This document shows positions 42,999 to 52,390 of a stretch of DNA of 64,000 nt, in pieces. The stretch is from JANQPA01 sp964628385 (GTDB lineage Bacteria > Bacteroidota > Bacteroidia > Chitinophagales > Saprospiraceae), in contig CAZVOD010000009.1 in NCBI GenBank assembly GCA_964628385.1, positions 1 through 64,000 of the forward strand, in the 5' to 3' direction. The first letter of the stretch is position 1, and the number at the start of each line of letters is the position of its first letter. A program made the position numbers and the translations under genes. Under the pieces are notes generated by a model. The model did no database searches. It was not told the DNA's origin and was given only the letters and a program-made list of their open reading frames with translations.

Positions 42999-43958
42999 TC
43001 AGAATGGAAGATTATCCAGATCAACATTACCCCCGGTCAGAATGATACCTACCCTTTTGTTCTCAAACATTTCTTTATTCTTCAAAAGAGCTGCAAAAGG
43101 TACCGAGCAAGAAGGCTCTATTATGATTTTCATCCGTTCCCAGATCATCCTCATGGCCTGGATGATCTCTTCTTCCGTAACGGTTATCATTTCATTCAGG
43201 TAAGCTTTCAATATCTTGAAGGTTTTATCTCCCAGGTCAGTCCTTAGCCCATCAGCAACCGTATTCGTCGTTTCATTGCTCAATAGCCTACCCTCTTTCA
43301 AAGAGCGGTAAGCATCATTGACATTCTCAGGTTCTGCTCCTATTGTTTTAATTTCTTTAGATAAATAGTGAGCGACAAGTGCCGAACCACTCATTAAACC
43401 TCCTCCGCCTACAGGCGCCATGATGACATCCAGACTACTTATTTCTTCTATCAATTCTAACGCTGCCGTTGCCTGACCGGCAATAACATTGTAATCATTG
43501 TAAGGATGTATAAACGTAGCTCCAGTATCTTCTACTACTTTTGCCAGAGTTTCTTCTCTGGCCTTCAATGTAGGAGCACAGGGAATGACCTTGGCTCCAT
43601 ACCCTAAAGTAGCCGCCCTCTTCACAGCGGGTGCATTTTCCGGCATAACTATGTAGGCCGGGATGCCCAATAATTGGGCACTACGTGCGACCGCCTGAGC
43701 ATGGTTGCCTGAAGAATGAGTAGCCAGCCCTTTAGCCTTTTGATTGGAATCCAGGCGCATCGCTGCACTAGCGGCGCCTCTCATTTTAAAAGCACCAATC
43801 TTCTGAAAGTTCTCACACTTGAAAAATAGGTGGGCCCCAGAAATCCTGTCCAGTGCATTGCTGGTCATAATAGGTGTACGATGTATCAAAGGCTTTATAG
43901 CTTCTCGCGTTGCCTGAATATCTGCCAGTGTAGGGACATTGTTTATTGAGCGAATCAT
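42999..43958 (-). CDS. PLP-dependent threonine/serine dehydratase or serine racemase
   Basis: 319 residues, fold type II PLP enzyme. The Lys that binds PLP is in FQKIGAFKMRGA; the substrate/cofactor loop is HSSGNHAQAVA and the phosphate loop is VGGGGLMSGSA. There is no C-terminal regulatory (ACT) domain, so it is the short type related to serine racemase and catabolic threonine dehydratase. It deaminates L-Thr or L-Ser to an oxo acid and ammonia, or racemises Ser, and works in the cytoplasm. It has no same-strand neighbour. Confidence 0.92.
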   Translation of the reverse strand: MIRSINNVPTLADIQATREAIKPLIHRTPIMTSNALDRISGAHLFFKCENFQKIGAFKMRGAASAAMRLDSNQKAKGLATHSSGNHAQAVARSAQLLGIPAYIVMPENAPAVKRAATLGYGAKVIPCAPTLKAREETLAKVVEDTGATFIHPYNDYNVIAGQATAALELIEEISSLDVIMAPVGGGGLMSGSALVAHYLSKEIKTIGAEPENVNDAYRSLKEGRLLSNETTNTVADGLRTDLGDKTFKILKAYLNEMITVTEEEIIQAMRMIWERMKIIIEPSCSVPFAALLKNKEMFENKRVGIILTGGNVDLDNLPF

Positions 43959-44304
43959 TTTCTCCTTTTTTACAAAAATACTAATGTCTGGCGGAATATG
44001 AACATCTCAAGTTTTGATGTTTTGTAAAAGTATCTAACAAAAACGAAGAACTATTCCTTAAAACGGAGCTTATTATTATTGTATACCTCATTTAACAGAC
44101 TTGTCACGAAGGGATAAAGTAGTAATAAAACTGAATTATTCTTTTACTACACAAAGGTTTTTCTGCTCAGAAGGGCAGGTTTAGCTTCAAACGCGCTAAG
44201 TAACTGAGAAGCGGTAGTGCCTGGGGTAGCTAAAAGCCAATTTTAACCCGTTTCTGGCAACTACCATACAAGTCTATTAGTGAAGTTGTTTAAAATGAAT
44301 TGCT
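43959..44304. other. 346-bp spacer with dispersed repeat copy C
   Basis: Divergent spacer between the dehydratase and a small membrane protein gene. It contains repeat copy C at 44160-44280 in minus orientation; its end lies about 25 bp before the start codon at 44305, so the repeat may lie in the leader of that gene. The remainder is AT-rich with an imperfect dyad GTAGTAATAAA/TTCTTTTACTAC near 44121-44152. Confidence 0.5.
44160..44280 (-). repeat. dispersed intergenic repeat, copy C
   Basis: Read on the minus strand this copy runs TAATAGACTTGTATGG, GGTTAAAATTGGCTTTTAGC, CAGTTACTTAGCGCG, TGAAGCTAA and TTCTGAGCAG, in the same order as copy B (54018-54186), which reads ATTAGACTTGTATCG, GGTTAAAATCAGCTTTTTGC, CAGTTATCTATGCCGCG, TGAAGCTAA, TTCTGAGCA. 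It lacks the central CCTTCGCTT...GGGCATTCATCT part that A and B share, so it looks like a shorter or deleted version. Confidence 0.6.
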
Positions 44305-44607
44305 ATGCCAACGATCTCCAAGAAAGTTTATAATGCTATTGCCCTGGCAATAGGGATTGTACTAACTATATGGATGCTTTTTACGATCCATAGCCTGGCT
44401 AAACTTCCGGATGAGCCATTTTGGGCCTCCCCCATGGCCATATACGAAAATTGGCAATTTGCATTGATTCTGGGATTAAGCTTGCCATACATAGGAATTA
44501 CAGCTCCATTGATGCTATTGCTAGCCTGTTATATCAACTATGCAATTGGAAAATTGTTAATCCGTCTCCTGCTTCGCTTATTCGGCAGTAGTGGTAGTCC
44601 GGCTTGA
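44305..44607 (+). CDS. small two-helix membrane protein, unknown
   Basis: 100 residues. Two strong membrane segments (about 9-29 and 50-76 or longer), an acidic/aromatic loop KLPDEPFWASPMAIYENW between them, and a basic end (LLIRLLLRLFGSS). No family recognised. It is an isolated plus-strand gene preceded by repeat copy C and followed by a convergent asparaginase-type gene. Its composition and helix layout support a real gene, but this is not proven. Confidence 0.5.
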   Translation: MPTISKKVYNAIALAIGIVLTIWMLFTIHSLAKLPDEPFWASPMAIYENWQFALILGLSLPYIGITAPLMLLLACYINYAIGKLLIRLLLRLFGSSGSPA

Positions 44608-44698
44608 TTTCCCCAAAAATCAACTTTTCACTAAAAAATTATAGCCACTTAGAGATGTTAATATAGAGGTTGTTTAAAATATACCTTCATAGCATCAA

Positions 44699-45688
44699 TT
44701 ATTTAAAAATATAATCAGAAGTAATAACTCTATTTTCATTATCCTGAAAGAGAGCTACTGAATACCCTTTTTGTATGGCGTGGTATCCGTAGTTGCCTTT
44801 CATATCGAGAGCCAGGTAACCCACCTGCAGTTTATCCTCAGCAACACGGTTTTTATACTTTTTTACAATCCGGTTGATGCCTTCTTTACAAGCCTCCTCC
44901 GGGCTAGCTCCCTGCCGCATCAGTTCGACGATCAGAAACGACCCCAGGGTAGTCATCACTAATTCTCCCAGTCCGGTAGCGCTAGCCCCTCCAACTTCGT
45001 TGTCGACGTACAGTCCGGCACCTATAATTGGCGAATCTCCAACCCGGCCGTGTAGCTTAAATGCAGCACCTGAAGTTGTACAAGCTCCACACATTTCTCC
45101 TTTTTTGCTAAGGGCAAGTATTCCAATGGTATCGTGGTTATTTTTGCCTATGTTGGTTCTTTTTTGCCTGGCCTTCCAATTATTATACCTCTTTTCCGCA
45201 CCGGCAGTAAGCAGATTTTGTTGCTCAAAGCCTCGTGATAGCGCAAATTCAAGAGCACCAGCACCGGAAAGCATTACATGAGGCGTTTCTTCCATCACTT
45301 TCCTTGCTACTGATACAGGGTGTAGTATGCCCTGAAGAAAAGTTACACTACCAGCATTGCCCTTTTCATCCATTATACAAGCATCCAGAGTAACGATACC
45401 ATTAGCATCCGGAGCCCCTCCCAGGCCTACACTCGTGTCTTTAGGATCTGCTTCCGGTACCCTGGCCCCAGCTTCTACCGCATCGAGAGCACTGCCTGTG
45501 GCTTTCAATTTCTCCATGGCAGCTTTTGTGGCTCTAAAGTTATTCCATGTTGCCAGAATTGTAGGCTTTACTGCGACATCACTATTTGCAACCGGCACCG
45601 CCTCAGTCTCTGTATTGCAGGAAGTACCCAGGCTGATGGCACCTACCGCATAAGCAGATTGTTTGAGGAATTGTCTTCTATTTTTCAT
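44699..45688 (-). CDS. isoaspartyl peptidase/N4-glycosylasparaginase family Ntn hydrolase
   Basis: 329 residues. Signal sequence with twin arginines (KNRRQFLKQSAYAVGAIS) and a following C, as in Tat-exported lipoproteins. The enzyme body is a family T2 Ntn hydrolase: the precursor self-cleaves before the catalytic Thr in NNHDTIGILAL, giving alpha and beta chains. Other marks are GLGGAPDANGIVTLDA and SGAAFKLHGRVGDSPIIGAG. The most likely activity is N4-(beta-N-acetylglucosaminyl)-L-asparaginase or isoaspartyl peptidase. Export through the envelope fits a role in scavenging glycopeptides. Confidence 0.92.
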   Translation of the reverse strand: MKNRRQFLKQSAYAVGAISLGTSCNTETEAVPVANSDVAVKPTILATWNNFRATKAAMEKLKATGSALDAVEAGARVPEADPKDTSVGLGGAPDANGIVTLDACIMDEKGNAGSVTFLQGILHPVSVARKVMEETPHVMLSGAGALEFALSRGFEQQNLLTAGAEKRYNNWKARQKRTNIGKNNHDTIGILALSKKGEMCGACTTSGAAFKLHGRVGDSPIIGAGLYVDNEVGGASATGLGELVMTTLGSFLIVELMRQGASPEEACKEGINRIVKKYKNRVAEDKLQVGYLALDMKGNYGYHAIQKGYSVALFQDNENRVITSDYIFK

Positions 45689-45939
45689 CTTAAAGTTTTT
45701 TCCCTAAATATAGAAAGTTTCGTCCGCAGCAGGCCTTTCGCTTTAATACTAATTCTTTCTTACTCGCTGCATTTGAAAAATGGCTGCGTGAGCATCTATT
45801 CCTGCCTATTTTCGGATTCAAAAGAAAAATTTAAACATGAATTTGTATTTTACATTTGAATTCAATGGCCAGGATTTGGTAAAAGAATAAATTCTGTCTG
45901 CGCGTTCTCTTCTTTTATTAGTAAGGCAAAAGTTACTTT

Positions 45940-46731
45940 ATGGATCAACCGATAATAAGCGTTAAAGGACTTCATAAAAAGTATAAGACTAATCATGTGC
46001 TGAAAGGCATAAATTTAGAGGTGTCACCTGGGCAGATAATAGGCTATATAGGTCCCAACGGCGCGGGGAAGTCTACTACTGTACGAATACTGGCTGGCCT
46101 GGATAGTAAATTCGAGGGTGAGGTAAATATCTTGGGCATGAACGTCCAAGAACAAGCGCTGGAAGTGAAAAAACATATAGGTTATATTCCTGAAAATGCA
46201 GCCCTGTACGATGTTTTGACCCCCAAAGAGTTTTTGAGCTTTATCGGCCAGTTGTACGAAATGCCTAAAAGCGTAATTGAAAGGCGAATCAAGGAGATGC
46301 TTCAATTTTTCAAACTAAATGACAATATAGACCAAAGGCTAGAAACCTTTTCTAAAGGTATGCGCCAGAAGGTCCTGCTCATTTCGGGGCTGATGCACGA
46401 TCCCAAAATTATTTTTCTTGACGAACCCCTTGCTGGATTGGATGCCAATTCGGTCATCCTTTTCAAGGAATTACTGGCTCGGTTGGCTGCCTCCGGCAAG
46501 ACGATTTTTTATTCTTCCCACATGATGGATGTAGTGGAAAAAGTTTCTGATCGAATTATTCTGATCCACGAAGGGAATATTATTGCTGATGATAATTTTG
46601 AGAAACTGAAAGCACAAGGAGGCGAATCTCTGGAAAGAGTATTTGCTCAATTGACAGGAGGGGGCAGTATTGATAATGAAATTGAAGGTTTTCTAAAGGT
46701 ATTTGATCCAGCAAACTCAGAGAATGAATAA
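45940..46731 (+). CDS. ABC transporter ATP-binding protein
   Basis: 263 residues, one nucleotide-binding domain. Walker A is GPNGAGKSTTVRI, the signature is FSKGMRQKVLL, Walker B is KIIFLDEPLAGLD and the H-loop follows in FYSSHMMDVVEKV. It groups with exporter-type ABC proteins (CcmA-like). Its last bases overlap the permease start by 8 bases (ATGAATAA), so the pair is translationally coupled. The substrate cannot be told. Confidence 0.94.
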   Translation: MDQPIISVKGLHKKYKTNHVLKGINLEVSPGQIIGYIGPNGAGKSTTVRILAGLDSKFEGEVNILGMNVQEQALEVKKHIGYIPENAALYDVLTPKEFLSFIGQLYEMPKSVIERRIKEMLQFFKLNDNIDQRLETFSKGMRQKVLLISGLMHDPKIIFLDEPLAGLDANSVILFKELLARLAASGKTIFYSSHMMDVVEKVSDRIILIHEGNIIADDNFEKLKAQGGESLERVFAQLTGGGSIDNEIEGFLKVFDPANSENE

Positions 46732-48397
46732 ATTACTCCTCAAATTAGTATCGCTGACCAATCCGTTATGGAAGCGGCTGGGAGCAGATCCATATCAACT
46801 GAATCTCATTCTTGATGCCAAGCTAAAGATGGATAGCCGCAGGCCGGCCGGGTTTGGCAATTTTTCCTCAGGTGGAAAAAAAGAAGTGACTTTTCAGGAT
46901 GTTATTTTGATCCTGGTCTCCTTGTTTATAGGAGGCTTTTTACTCTTTCCGATCATTGCAATTCAGCCTACCAGTCTGGCTTTGATCATTTTTTTTACCG
47001 TCTTTATGGTTTATCTCACACTGGTAGTGGTTTCTGACTTTACTCATGTTTTGATAGACCCTCGCGATAATTACATCATCTTTCCCAGGCCGGTCAACGA
47101 CTCTACCTTTACACTATCCAGAACGATTCACGTGGGCCTGTACTTATCCAAATTATTTGTCAGCATGGCTTTGCCCTCACTGATATATATTCCTTTTGGA
47201 ATGGGGCTTGTCCAGGAAATAGTATTTTTTCTTTTGGTCATCCTGGCCGTTTTGATGGTCATCTTTTTTGTCAATATTCTTTACTTGCTGATTATTCGGC
47301 TAGCCTCACCGGAAAAATTCAAAGAAATAATCAACTACGTTCAGATACTTACAACCGTACTAATCTTCGGCTCTCAGTACATATTCCCTCGCCTTGTGGA
47401 TATGGATACGCTACAACAATTTAATATTTTTGAGAAAAATTGGGCGTACTTTTTGCCCGTTACATGGCTGGCTGCCATTTGGGAATTATTGATTGAACAA
47501 AATACCTCAACCGCAATAATTATCAATGCTGCACTTGGTATATTGATTCCAATCATCGGGATGTATCTGGTCGTCAATGTTTTAGCAAAGCATTTTGCCC
47601 AAAAGCTATTTCTCTCCTCTCAGTCTGGCTCAAAAAACACAAAGCGAACATTGAAAGAGCAAAGTAAGGCTAATAAACGCTTCAATCTAAGAGATCTGGT
47701 CTGTAAAGATGCTCCGGAAGCCGCCGCTTTTGACCTAAGCTGGGCACTTATGAAAAGGAGCAGGGATTTTAAGCTGAAAGCCTATCCGGGGTTGGCCTTT
47801 ATTCCGATTATGTTTTTTGGCATTTTTTTAAATGACTTCTCTAGCATGGATTCGGTAGTGACAGACCTCAGGGAAGGAAAATTATATATTCTTCTGGCCT
47901 ATTTACCTGTTATCGCACTACTAGGACCTATCAACGTTTTGAGTTTTTCTGAGCATCACAAAGCTTCGTGGTTCTACCTGAGTACGCCACTGCAATCGCC
48001 TGGTGTAATACTTGCAGGAGCCTTTAAAGCTGTGATTGTAAGGTTTTATCTGCCAGTCTCTTTGTTGATCTATACTATGGGCGTGGTAATTTGGGGCCCC
48101 ACGGTCATTGATGATTTTCTGCTGGCGGGCCTAACCGGACTGGGTGTAGTTATCGGTGTACAGTGGGCTGACAGGATGCGTTTACCATTTAGCCATTCAT
48201 GGGACGTATTGAGCGAAGGAGGAAATATTGCAGCCGGTTTGCTTTTCTTTATGATTACTATAGGCCTGGGATCATTGCATTACTTTTTTATCATTAATTT
48301 TTGGTGGTTGACCTTAGCCGGTATTGTCATTGCAATCATATCGATCAGGAATTTATTCAGAAATCTACGAGCAATAAGCTGGAAAAACATACAATAG
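46724..48397 (+). CDS. ABC transporter permease
   Basis: 557 residues from the ATG at 46724 (MNKLLLKLVSLTNPLWKRLG); the longer frame from 46703 is inside the ATPase gene. About 10-12 membrane segments, including IILVSLFIGGFLLFPIIAI and LAYLPVIALLGPINVLSF, with a soluble loop near residues 300-360. No standard EAA motif is clear, as usual for these ABC-2-like exporters. It forms a two-gene operon with the ATPase. I cannot assign the exported substrate. Confidence 0.85.
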   Translation: MNKLLLKLVSLTNPLWKRLGADPYQLNLILDAKLKMDSRRPAGFGNFSSGGKKEVTFQDVILILVSLFIGGFLLFPIIAIQPTSLALIIFFTVFMVYLTLVVVSDFTHVLIDPRDNYIIFPRPVNDSTFTLSRTIHVGLYLSKLFVSMALPSLIYIPFGMGLVQEIVFFLLVILAVLMVIFFVNILYLLIIRLASPEKFKEIINYVQILTTVLIFGSQYIFPRLVDMDTLQQFNIFEKNWAYFLPVTWLAAIWELLIEQNTSTAIIINAALGILIPIIGMYLVVNVLAKHFAQKLFLSSQSGSKNTKRTLKEQSKANKRFNLRDLVCKDAPEAAAFDLSWALMKRSRDFKLKAYPGLAFIPIMFFGIFLNDFSSMDSVVTDLREGKLYILLAYLPVIALLGPINVLSFSEHHKASWFYLSTPLQSPGVILAGAFKAVIVRFYLPVSLLIYTMGVVIWGPTVIDDFLLAGLTGLGVVIGVQWADRMRLPFSHSWDVLSEGGNIAAGLLFFMITIGLGSLHYFFIINFWWLTLAGIVIAIISIRNLFRNLRAISWKNIQ

Positions 48398-48454
48398 ACC
48401 TAAGAGCTGTAGAAAGCAGCGCATAGACTGCTTCCTGCTCTTGTGGTATTTGTC

Positions 48455-49110
48455 CTATTCAATTCCTAATACAGATTTGGGCATGTGCATGGCTACCACA
48501 ACATGAGGTACATCAACGACTTCAGCGATTTTCAGGTCACCTGCCAGAGAGCAGAGTGCGTAAGCATCATTTTTTGCCAGCCCATGTTCTTCGGCCAGGT
48601 AATCAACCATGAAGCGAACCGCTTTTTTGGCGGCATCATCCAGCTTTTCTGCAAAAGCTGTTACCGCGTAGTAATCATCCGTTTCATACTCGGGTTATTC
48701 AATCGTTCTTTCCCCTTTAATAACTTCTATTTCATATAAAAATCGCATTGATGCTTTTATGGCCATTTAGCTTGAAAGTCTTGAGGTAAGGCTCTGAAAA
48801 CTCATCTGCCAGGAAGCCAAAACCAGGTACTATGGCCGTCCACCCCAGTCCATCGACTCAATTTTATGTAGTTTCACCTTCAACACACCCCCGGGGGAGA
48901 GTTCCCTCAACATAAACAGGCCCCGTCAATGAGTGAGTAGGGTCAAAGCTCAACGTACTTACTTCCTCCACACTTGATTCGGGTGTAAATTCCTCATCAC
49001 TAGCTTCTTCTGTAAAAGCTTCGGTCACAGCCCCCGAAGGTACTCGTAGTACGGGCTCTATGGCTTTACTAAATCGATTGTGCGTCTGATCCTTAGTTAG
49101 AGTGCAAAGT
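48455..49110 (-). pseudogene. acetamidase/formamidase pseudogene
   Basis: The minus strand keeps clear acetamidase/formamidase homology in fragments: AIEPVLRVPSGAVTEAFTEE and LTGPVYVEGT (near 48900-49080), PGGVLKVKLHKIESMDW (near 48840-48900), then WTAIVPGFGFLADEFSEPYL in another frame (near 48780-48840), and ETDDYYAVTAFAEKLDDAAK to VDVPHVVVAMHMPKSVLGIE (stop at 48455). The pieces need at least two frameshifts and cross an in-frame stop (after GERTIE). A middle stretch also appears lost. No intact frame remains. The start is not visible and may be gone. Confidence 0.85.
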
Positions 49111-49125
49111 CGGGTTCAGGTGTAT

Positions 49126-50574
49126 CTAATTCTTCCAGTTTTTTTTCTCTTGCTCCACATGATGCACGTTAACCTTCACTCCGTACTTACTTTTAATGTG
49201 TTTGGCTAACGCATCAGCCGCATATACCGAGCGATGTTGCCCTCCGGTACAGCCAAAATTAATCATCAAATGTGTAAAGCTTCGGTTTATATAGTTTTCT
49301 ACCGCCTCATCTACTATGCGAAAGGTGTTATTAAGAAAATCATCTATATTACTGTGGTGCTTGAGGAAATTAATGACTGCCTCATCTTTTCCGGTCAGCT
49401 TCTTGTAAGGCTCGTATCGCCCGGGATTATGGATGAATCGGCAATCGAATATAAACCCACCGCCATTACCGGAAGGGTCTTGTGGTATTTCTTGTTTATA
49501 AGAAAAGCTATTAATGGAAACAGTAAGAAGACTTGACGCTCCTTTGATCTTATCGAATGGCTCAAATTTTTTGCTATCAATTAGCCGGATCAACGCTTTT
49601 TTCAACTCTGGGAAAGCTACCGGTAGCTCTACATGCTCAAAAAGCCATTTTACATTGCGCAGTGCAAAGGGAATGCTACTTAGAAAATGTTCTTTTCTTT
49701 CATATAAACCTCTGTAGCCGTAAGCCCCCAACACCTGAACACACCTCATTAATACATAACCGTAATAATAATCTATAAAGGTTTTCTTATCTATATCAAT
49801 CAATGCTCCGGCAGCATCGATATAATAATCTAGCAATTCTTTCCGGATATCAGAAGGGATATTGGCTTTTGCCTGATACAATAAGGAAGCCAGATCATAT
49901 TGTAAGGCACCTTTCCTCCCCCCCTGATAGTCGATAAAAAAAGGCTCATTGTTCTTTATCATGATATTTCGAGTCTGAAAGTCCCGAAACATAAAGAAAT
50001 CAGTATCGGTTTGGAGTAAGAAATCAGCTATAACGTGAAAATCCTCTTCAAGTGCCTGCTCATCGTAATCTACTCCGGCGGGTTTTAAAAAATAGTATTT
50101 AAAATAATTGAAATCCCAAAGCATCGACTGTTTGTCAAAAGCCAATCGAGGGTAACAAATGGAATAGTTCAAGCCTTTTCCTCCTTCTATCTGTAGCTTG
50201 GCTAGCTGTTCTACTACTTTCTTATATATTTTCACCAGATAATCCGGGAAGTAATCTCCTTTTTGTAGCAAATAACTGTAGAGGGTAGTGAACCCCAGAT
50301 CTTCCTGCAAATATACCTTGTCTTGTAATTGCTCCGCGTAAATCTCCGGGACAGGCAGCCCTCTTTGTTTGAAATGCTTTGAAAAACTTACAAAAGCGGT
50401 ATTTTCCTTATCATCGGGATTATAAGCTCCAATGGCAGAAGTATCGTCTTTTTGCAAGCGATAATAAATTCGGTCAGAGCCAGATGGTGCCAGAGGCAGG
50501 ATTAGATCGGCACTTTTACCGCTCCACTGCTCAAACAATCCATTTAACAAGGATTCTATTTTCGAGGCATTCAT
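49126..50574 (-). CDS. AmgK-like kinase fused to RapZ C-terminal domain
   Basis: 482 residues. The N-terminal part (about 1-325) is a phosphotransferase of the aminoglycoside/choline kinase type, with the catalytic loop FRDFQTRNIMI and the metal-binding FIDYQGG; closest by eye to sugar kinases such as AmgK. The C-terminal 130 or so residues match the RapZ C-domain: IFDCRFIHNPGRYEPYK and INFGCTGGQHRSVY, which in RapZ binds glucosamine-6-phosphate. The RapZ Walker ATPase N-domain is absent. It starts 7 bases after the ObgE gene, so they form an operon. It may couple amino-sugar phosphorylation to sensing of peptidoglycan precursors. Confidence 0.85.
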   Translation of the reverse strand: MNASKIESLLNGLFEQWSGKSADLILPLAPSGSDRIYYRLQKDDTSAIGAYNPDDKENTAFVSFSKHFKQRGLPVPEIYAEQLQDKVYLQEDLGFTTLYSYLLQKGDYFPDYLVKIYKKVVEQLAKLQIEGGKGLNYSICYPRLAFDKQSMLWDFNYFKYYFLKPAGVDYDEQALEEDFHVIADFLLQTDTDFFMFRDFQTRNIMIKNNEPFFIDYQGGRKGALQYDLASLLYQAKANIPSDIRKELLDYYIDAAGALIDIDKKTFIDYYYGYVLMRCVQVLGAYGYRGLYERKEHFLSSIPFALRNVKWLFEHVELPVAFPELKKALIRLIDSKKFEPFDKIKGASSLLTVSINSFSYKQEIPQDPSGNGGGFIFDCRFIHNPGRYEPYKKLTGKDEAVINFLKHHSNIDDFLNNTFRIVDEAVENYINRSFTHLMINFGCTGGQHRSVYAADALAKHIKSKYGVKVNVHHVEQEKKNWKN

Positions 50575-50581
50575 TGAAAGT

Positions 50582-51580
50582 CTATTTTTGTTTGCTAATG
50601 GTTTCCCAAAGTAAATCTTTCAGTTCCATAATACCTTGCTGCGCGACTGATGAAATAAAAATATGCGGTATGCCCTCCGGTAATTCTGCTTTGATCCATT
50701 CCTTCATTTCTGGATCAACAAGATCACTCTTTGAAAGGGCCAAGATTCGAGGTTTATCTAATAATTCTGGGTTAAATTGTTCTAATTCATTTAACAAGAT
50801 GTGATATTGAGCTTTAATATCATCTACATCCACCGGAATTAGAAATAGTAGCGTAGCATTTCTTTCAATATGTCTCAAAAACCGATGTCCAAGTCCTTTC
50901 CCTTCATGAGCCTTTTCAATAATTCCAGGAATATCCGCCATAATAAAGGAGCGGCCATCGCGGTATTGTACCATGCCAAGATTAGGCACCAATGTAGTAA
51001 AAGCGTAGCTAGCAATTTTGGGTTTGGCTGCCGTCAAAACCGATAGCAGAGTGGACTTACCGGCATTGGGAAAACCAACCAATCCTACATCAGCCAATAC
51101 TTTGAGTTCCAGAATTTTCCATTCTTCCCTACCCGGCTCACCGGGTTGAGCATACCTAGGAGTCTGATTGGTGGACGACTTGAAATGGGAATTGCCCAGC
51201 CCACCCCGGCCTCCGGCTACGATAACTTTTTCCTCACCATGTTTGGTAATTTCAAACTCAATGGCTCCAGTTTCAGTATCTTTGGCCACCGTCCCCAAGG
51301 GTACATCCAGATAAATATCTTCGCCATTAGCTCCAAAGGAATGGTTGCCAGAGCCGTTACCTCCGGCGCCCGCTATGATGTGTTTTCTGTACTTCAAAGC
51401 TAGCAGTGTCCACACATTTCTATCGCCACGCAAGATGATATGACCACCACGACCTCCATCTCCGCCATCAGGACCCCCCTTTGAATTCCGTTTATCTCTA
51501 AAAAAATGAGATGAACCTGCTCCACCGGCCCCTGAGCGGCAGCAAATCTTCACATAATCTATAAAATTCTGATTAGACAT
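50582..51580 (-). CDS. obgE: GTPase ObgE/CgtA
   Basis: 332 residues from the ATG at 51580 (MSNQNFIDYVKICCRSG), consistent with the usual start of Obg proteins. The glycine-rich Obg fold (about 1-157, KGGPDGGDGGRGGHIILRGD) is followed by a GTPase domain with GFPNAGKSTLLSVL (G1), DIPGI (G3) and LSKSDL (G4). The C-terminal OCT domain is missing, as in Bacteroidota. It acts in ribosome assembly and stress control. The downstream gene follows after 7 bases. Confidence 0.96.
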   Translation of the reverse strand: MSNQNFIDYVKICCRSGAGGAGSSHFFRDKRNSKGGPDGGDGGRGGHIILRGDRNVWTLLALKYRKHIIAGAGGNGSGNHSFGANGEDIYLDVPLGTVAKDTETGAIEFEITKHGEEKVIVAGGRGGLGNSHFKSSTNQTPRYAQPGEPGREEWKILELKVLADVGLVGFPNAGKSTLLSVLTAAKPKIASYAFTTLVPNLGMVQYRDGRSFIMADIPGIIEKAHEGKGLGHRFLRHIERNATLLFLIPVDVDDIKAQYHILLNELEQFNPELLDKPRILALSKSDLVDPEMKEWIKAELPEGIPHIFISSVAQQGIMELKDLLWETISKQK

Positions 51581-51614
51581 CTTCTTTGCATTTTCGAGCA
51601 ACAAAAATAAAAAT

Positions 51615-51649
51615 AGCTTTTAAAGCCTATAATGTTGACTTTAAAAGCT
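51615..51649 (-). terminator. terminator of the adk transcript
   Basis: AGCTTTTAAAG (51615-51625) and CTTTAAAAGCT (51639-51649) form a perfect 11-bp stem with a 13-base loop. On the minus strand it is followed by ATTTTTATTTTTG, a strong U-rich tail, 160 bases after the adk stop and about 35 bases before the obgE start. So adk and obgE probably form separate transcripts. Confidence 0.85.
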
Positions 51650-51808
51650 GTAGAAGTAATAATAGCGGGGATGGAATTCGCTTTTACAGCAAGAAATTGA
51701 ATGACTGTAGTGCTTGCTCAATCCCGCTAAAAGAAAAAGGTTCAATTTCATTGCATTGATGAAGCTAGAGGAGTATTCCGCATAGGTTGTGCAACCAAGT
51801 TGGTCTTA

Positions 51809-52390
51809 TCAAGCTTTTGATAAAGGAAGAATGGCAGCATTGAGTCTGTCAAAGATTTCTTCAATAGAACCTACTCCATCAATTTTTTGGGCCACTCCTT
51901 TTTTATCGTAATAATCAAAAACAGGTGATGTCTCATTTTTATAAACATCAATTCTATTTTTGATAATTGTTTCATCGCTATCATCGGCTCGGCCGGAGGA
52001 TTCTCCTCTTTTTTTGATCCGATTAATAATTTCAGCATCTGGAACATCAAGCATCAGCAAGGCAGAAATTTCGTTATTGTTTTCGGCCATCAGTTCGTCC
52101 AGCGATTTTGATTGGGCTATGGTTCTGGGAAACCCATCGAATATATAACCAGGTGCATCAAGGTTGGCTTCCACTTTATTTTTAAGCATACCCACTGTAA
52201 CAGAATCTGGTACCAGCTCTCCTTGTTGAATATAGCGCTTCGCCTCCTTTCCTAGCGGGGTATCATTTTTCATCTCATATCTAAAAAGGTCACCGGTTGA
52301 AATATGTAATAACCCGTATTCTTCCACTAACTTAGTAGCCTGAGTGCCTTTTCCTGAGCCCGGAGGGCCGAATAAAATCAAGTTAATCAT
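51809..52390 (-). CDS. adk: adenylate kinase
   Basis: 193 residues. Interconverts AMP and ATP with two ADP. P-loop GPPGSGKGTQATKL at the start, then GELVPDSVTVGML, FDGFPRT (AMP site) and GRADDSDETIIKNRI (Arg in the LID). The LID is the short type without a zinc finger, which suits the length of about 190. Start ATG at 52390 is the only plausible one. Single gene, ended by the hairpin at 51615-51649. Confidence 0.97.
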   Translation of the reverse strand: MINLILFGPPGSGKGTQATKLVEEYGLLHISTGDLFRYEMKNDTPLGKEAKRYIQQGELVPDSVTVGMLKNKVEANLDAPGYIFDGFPRTIAQSKSLDELMAENNNEISALLMLDVPDAEIINRIKKRGESSGRADDSDETIIKNRIDVYKNETSPVFDYYDKKGVAQKIDGVGSIEEIFDRLNAAILPLSKA

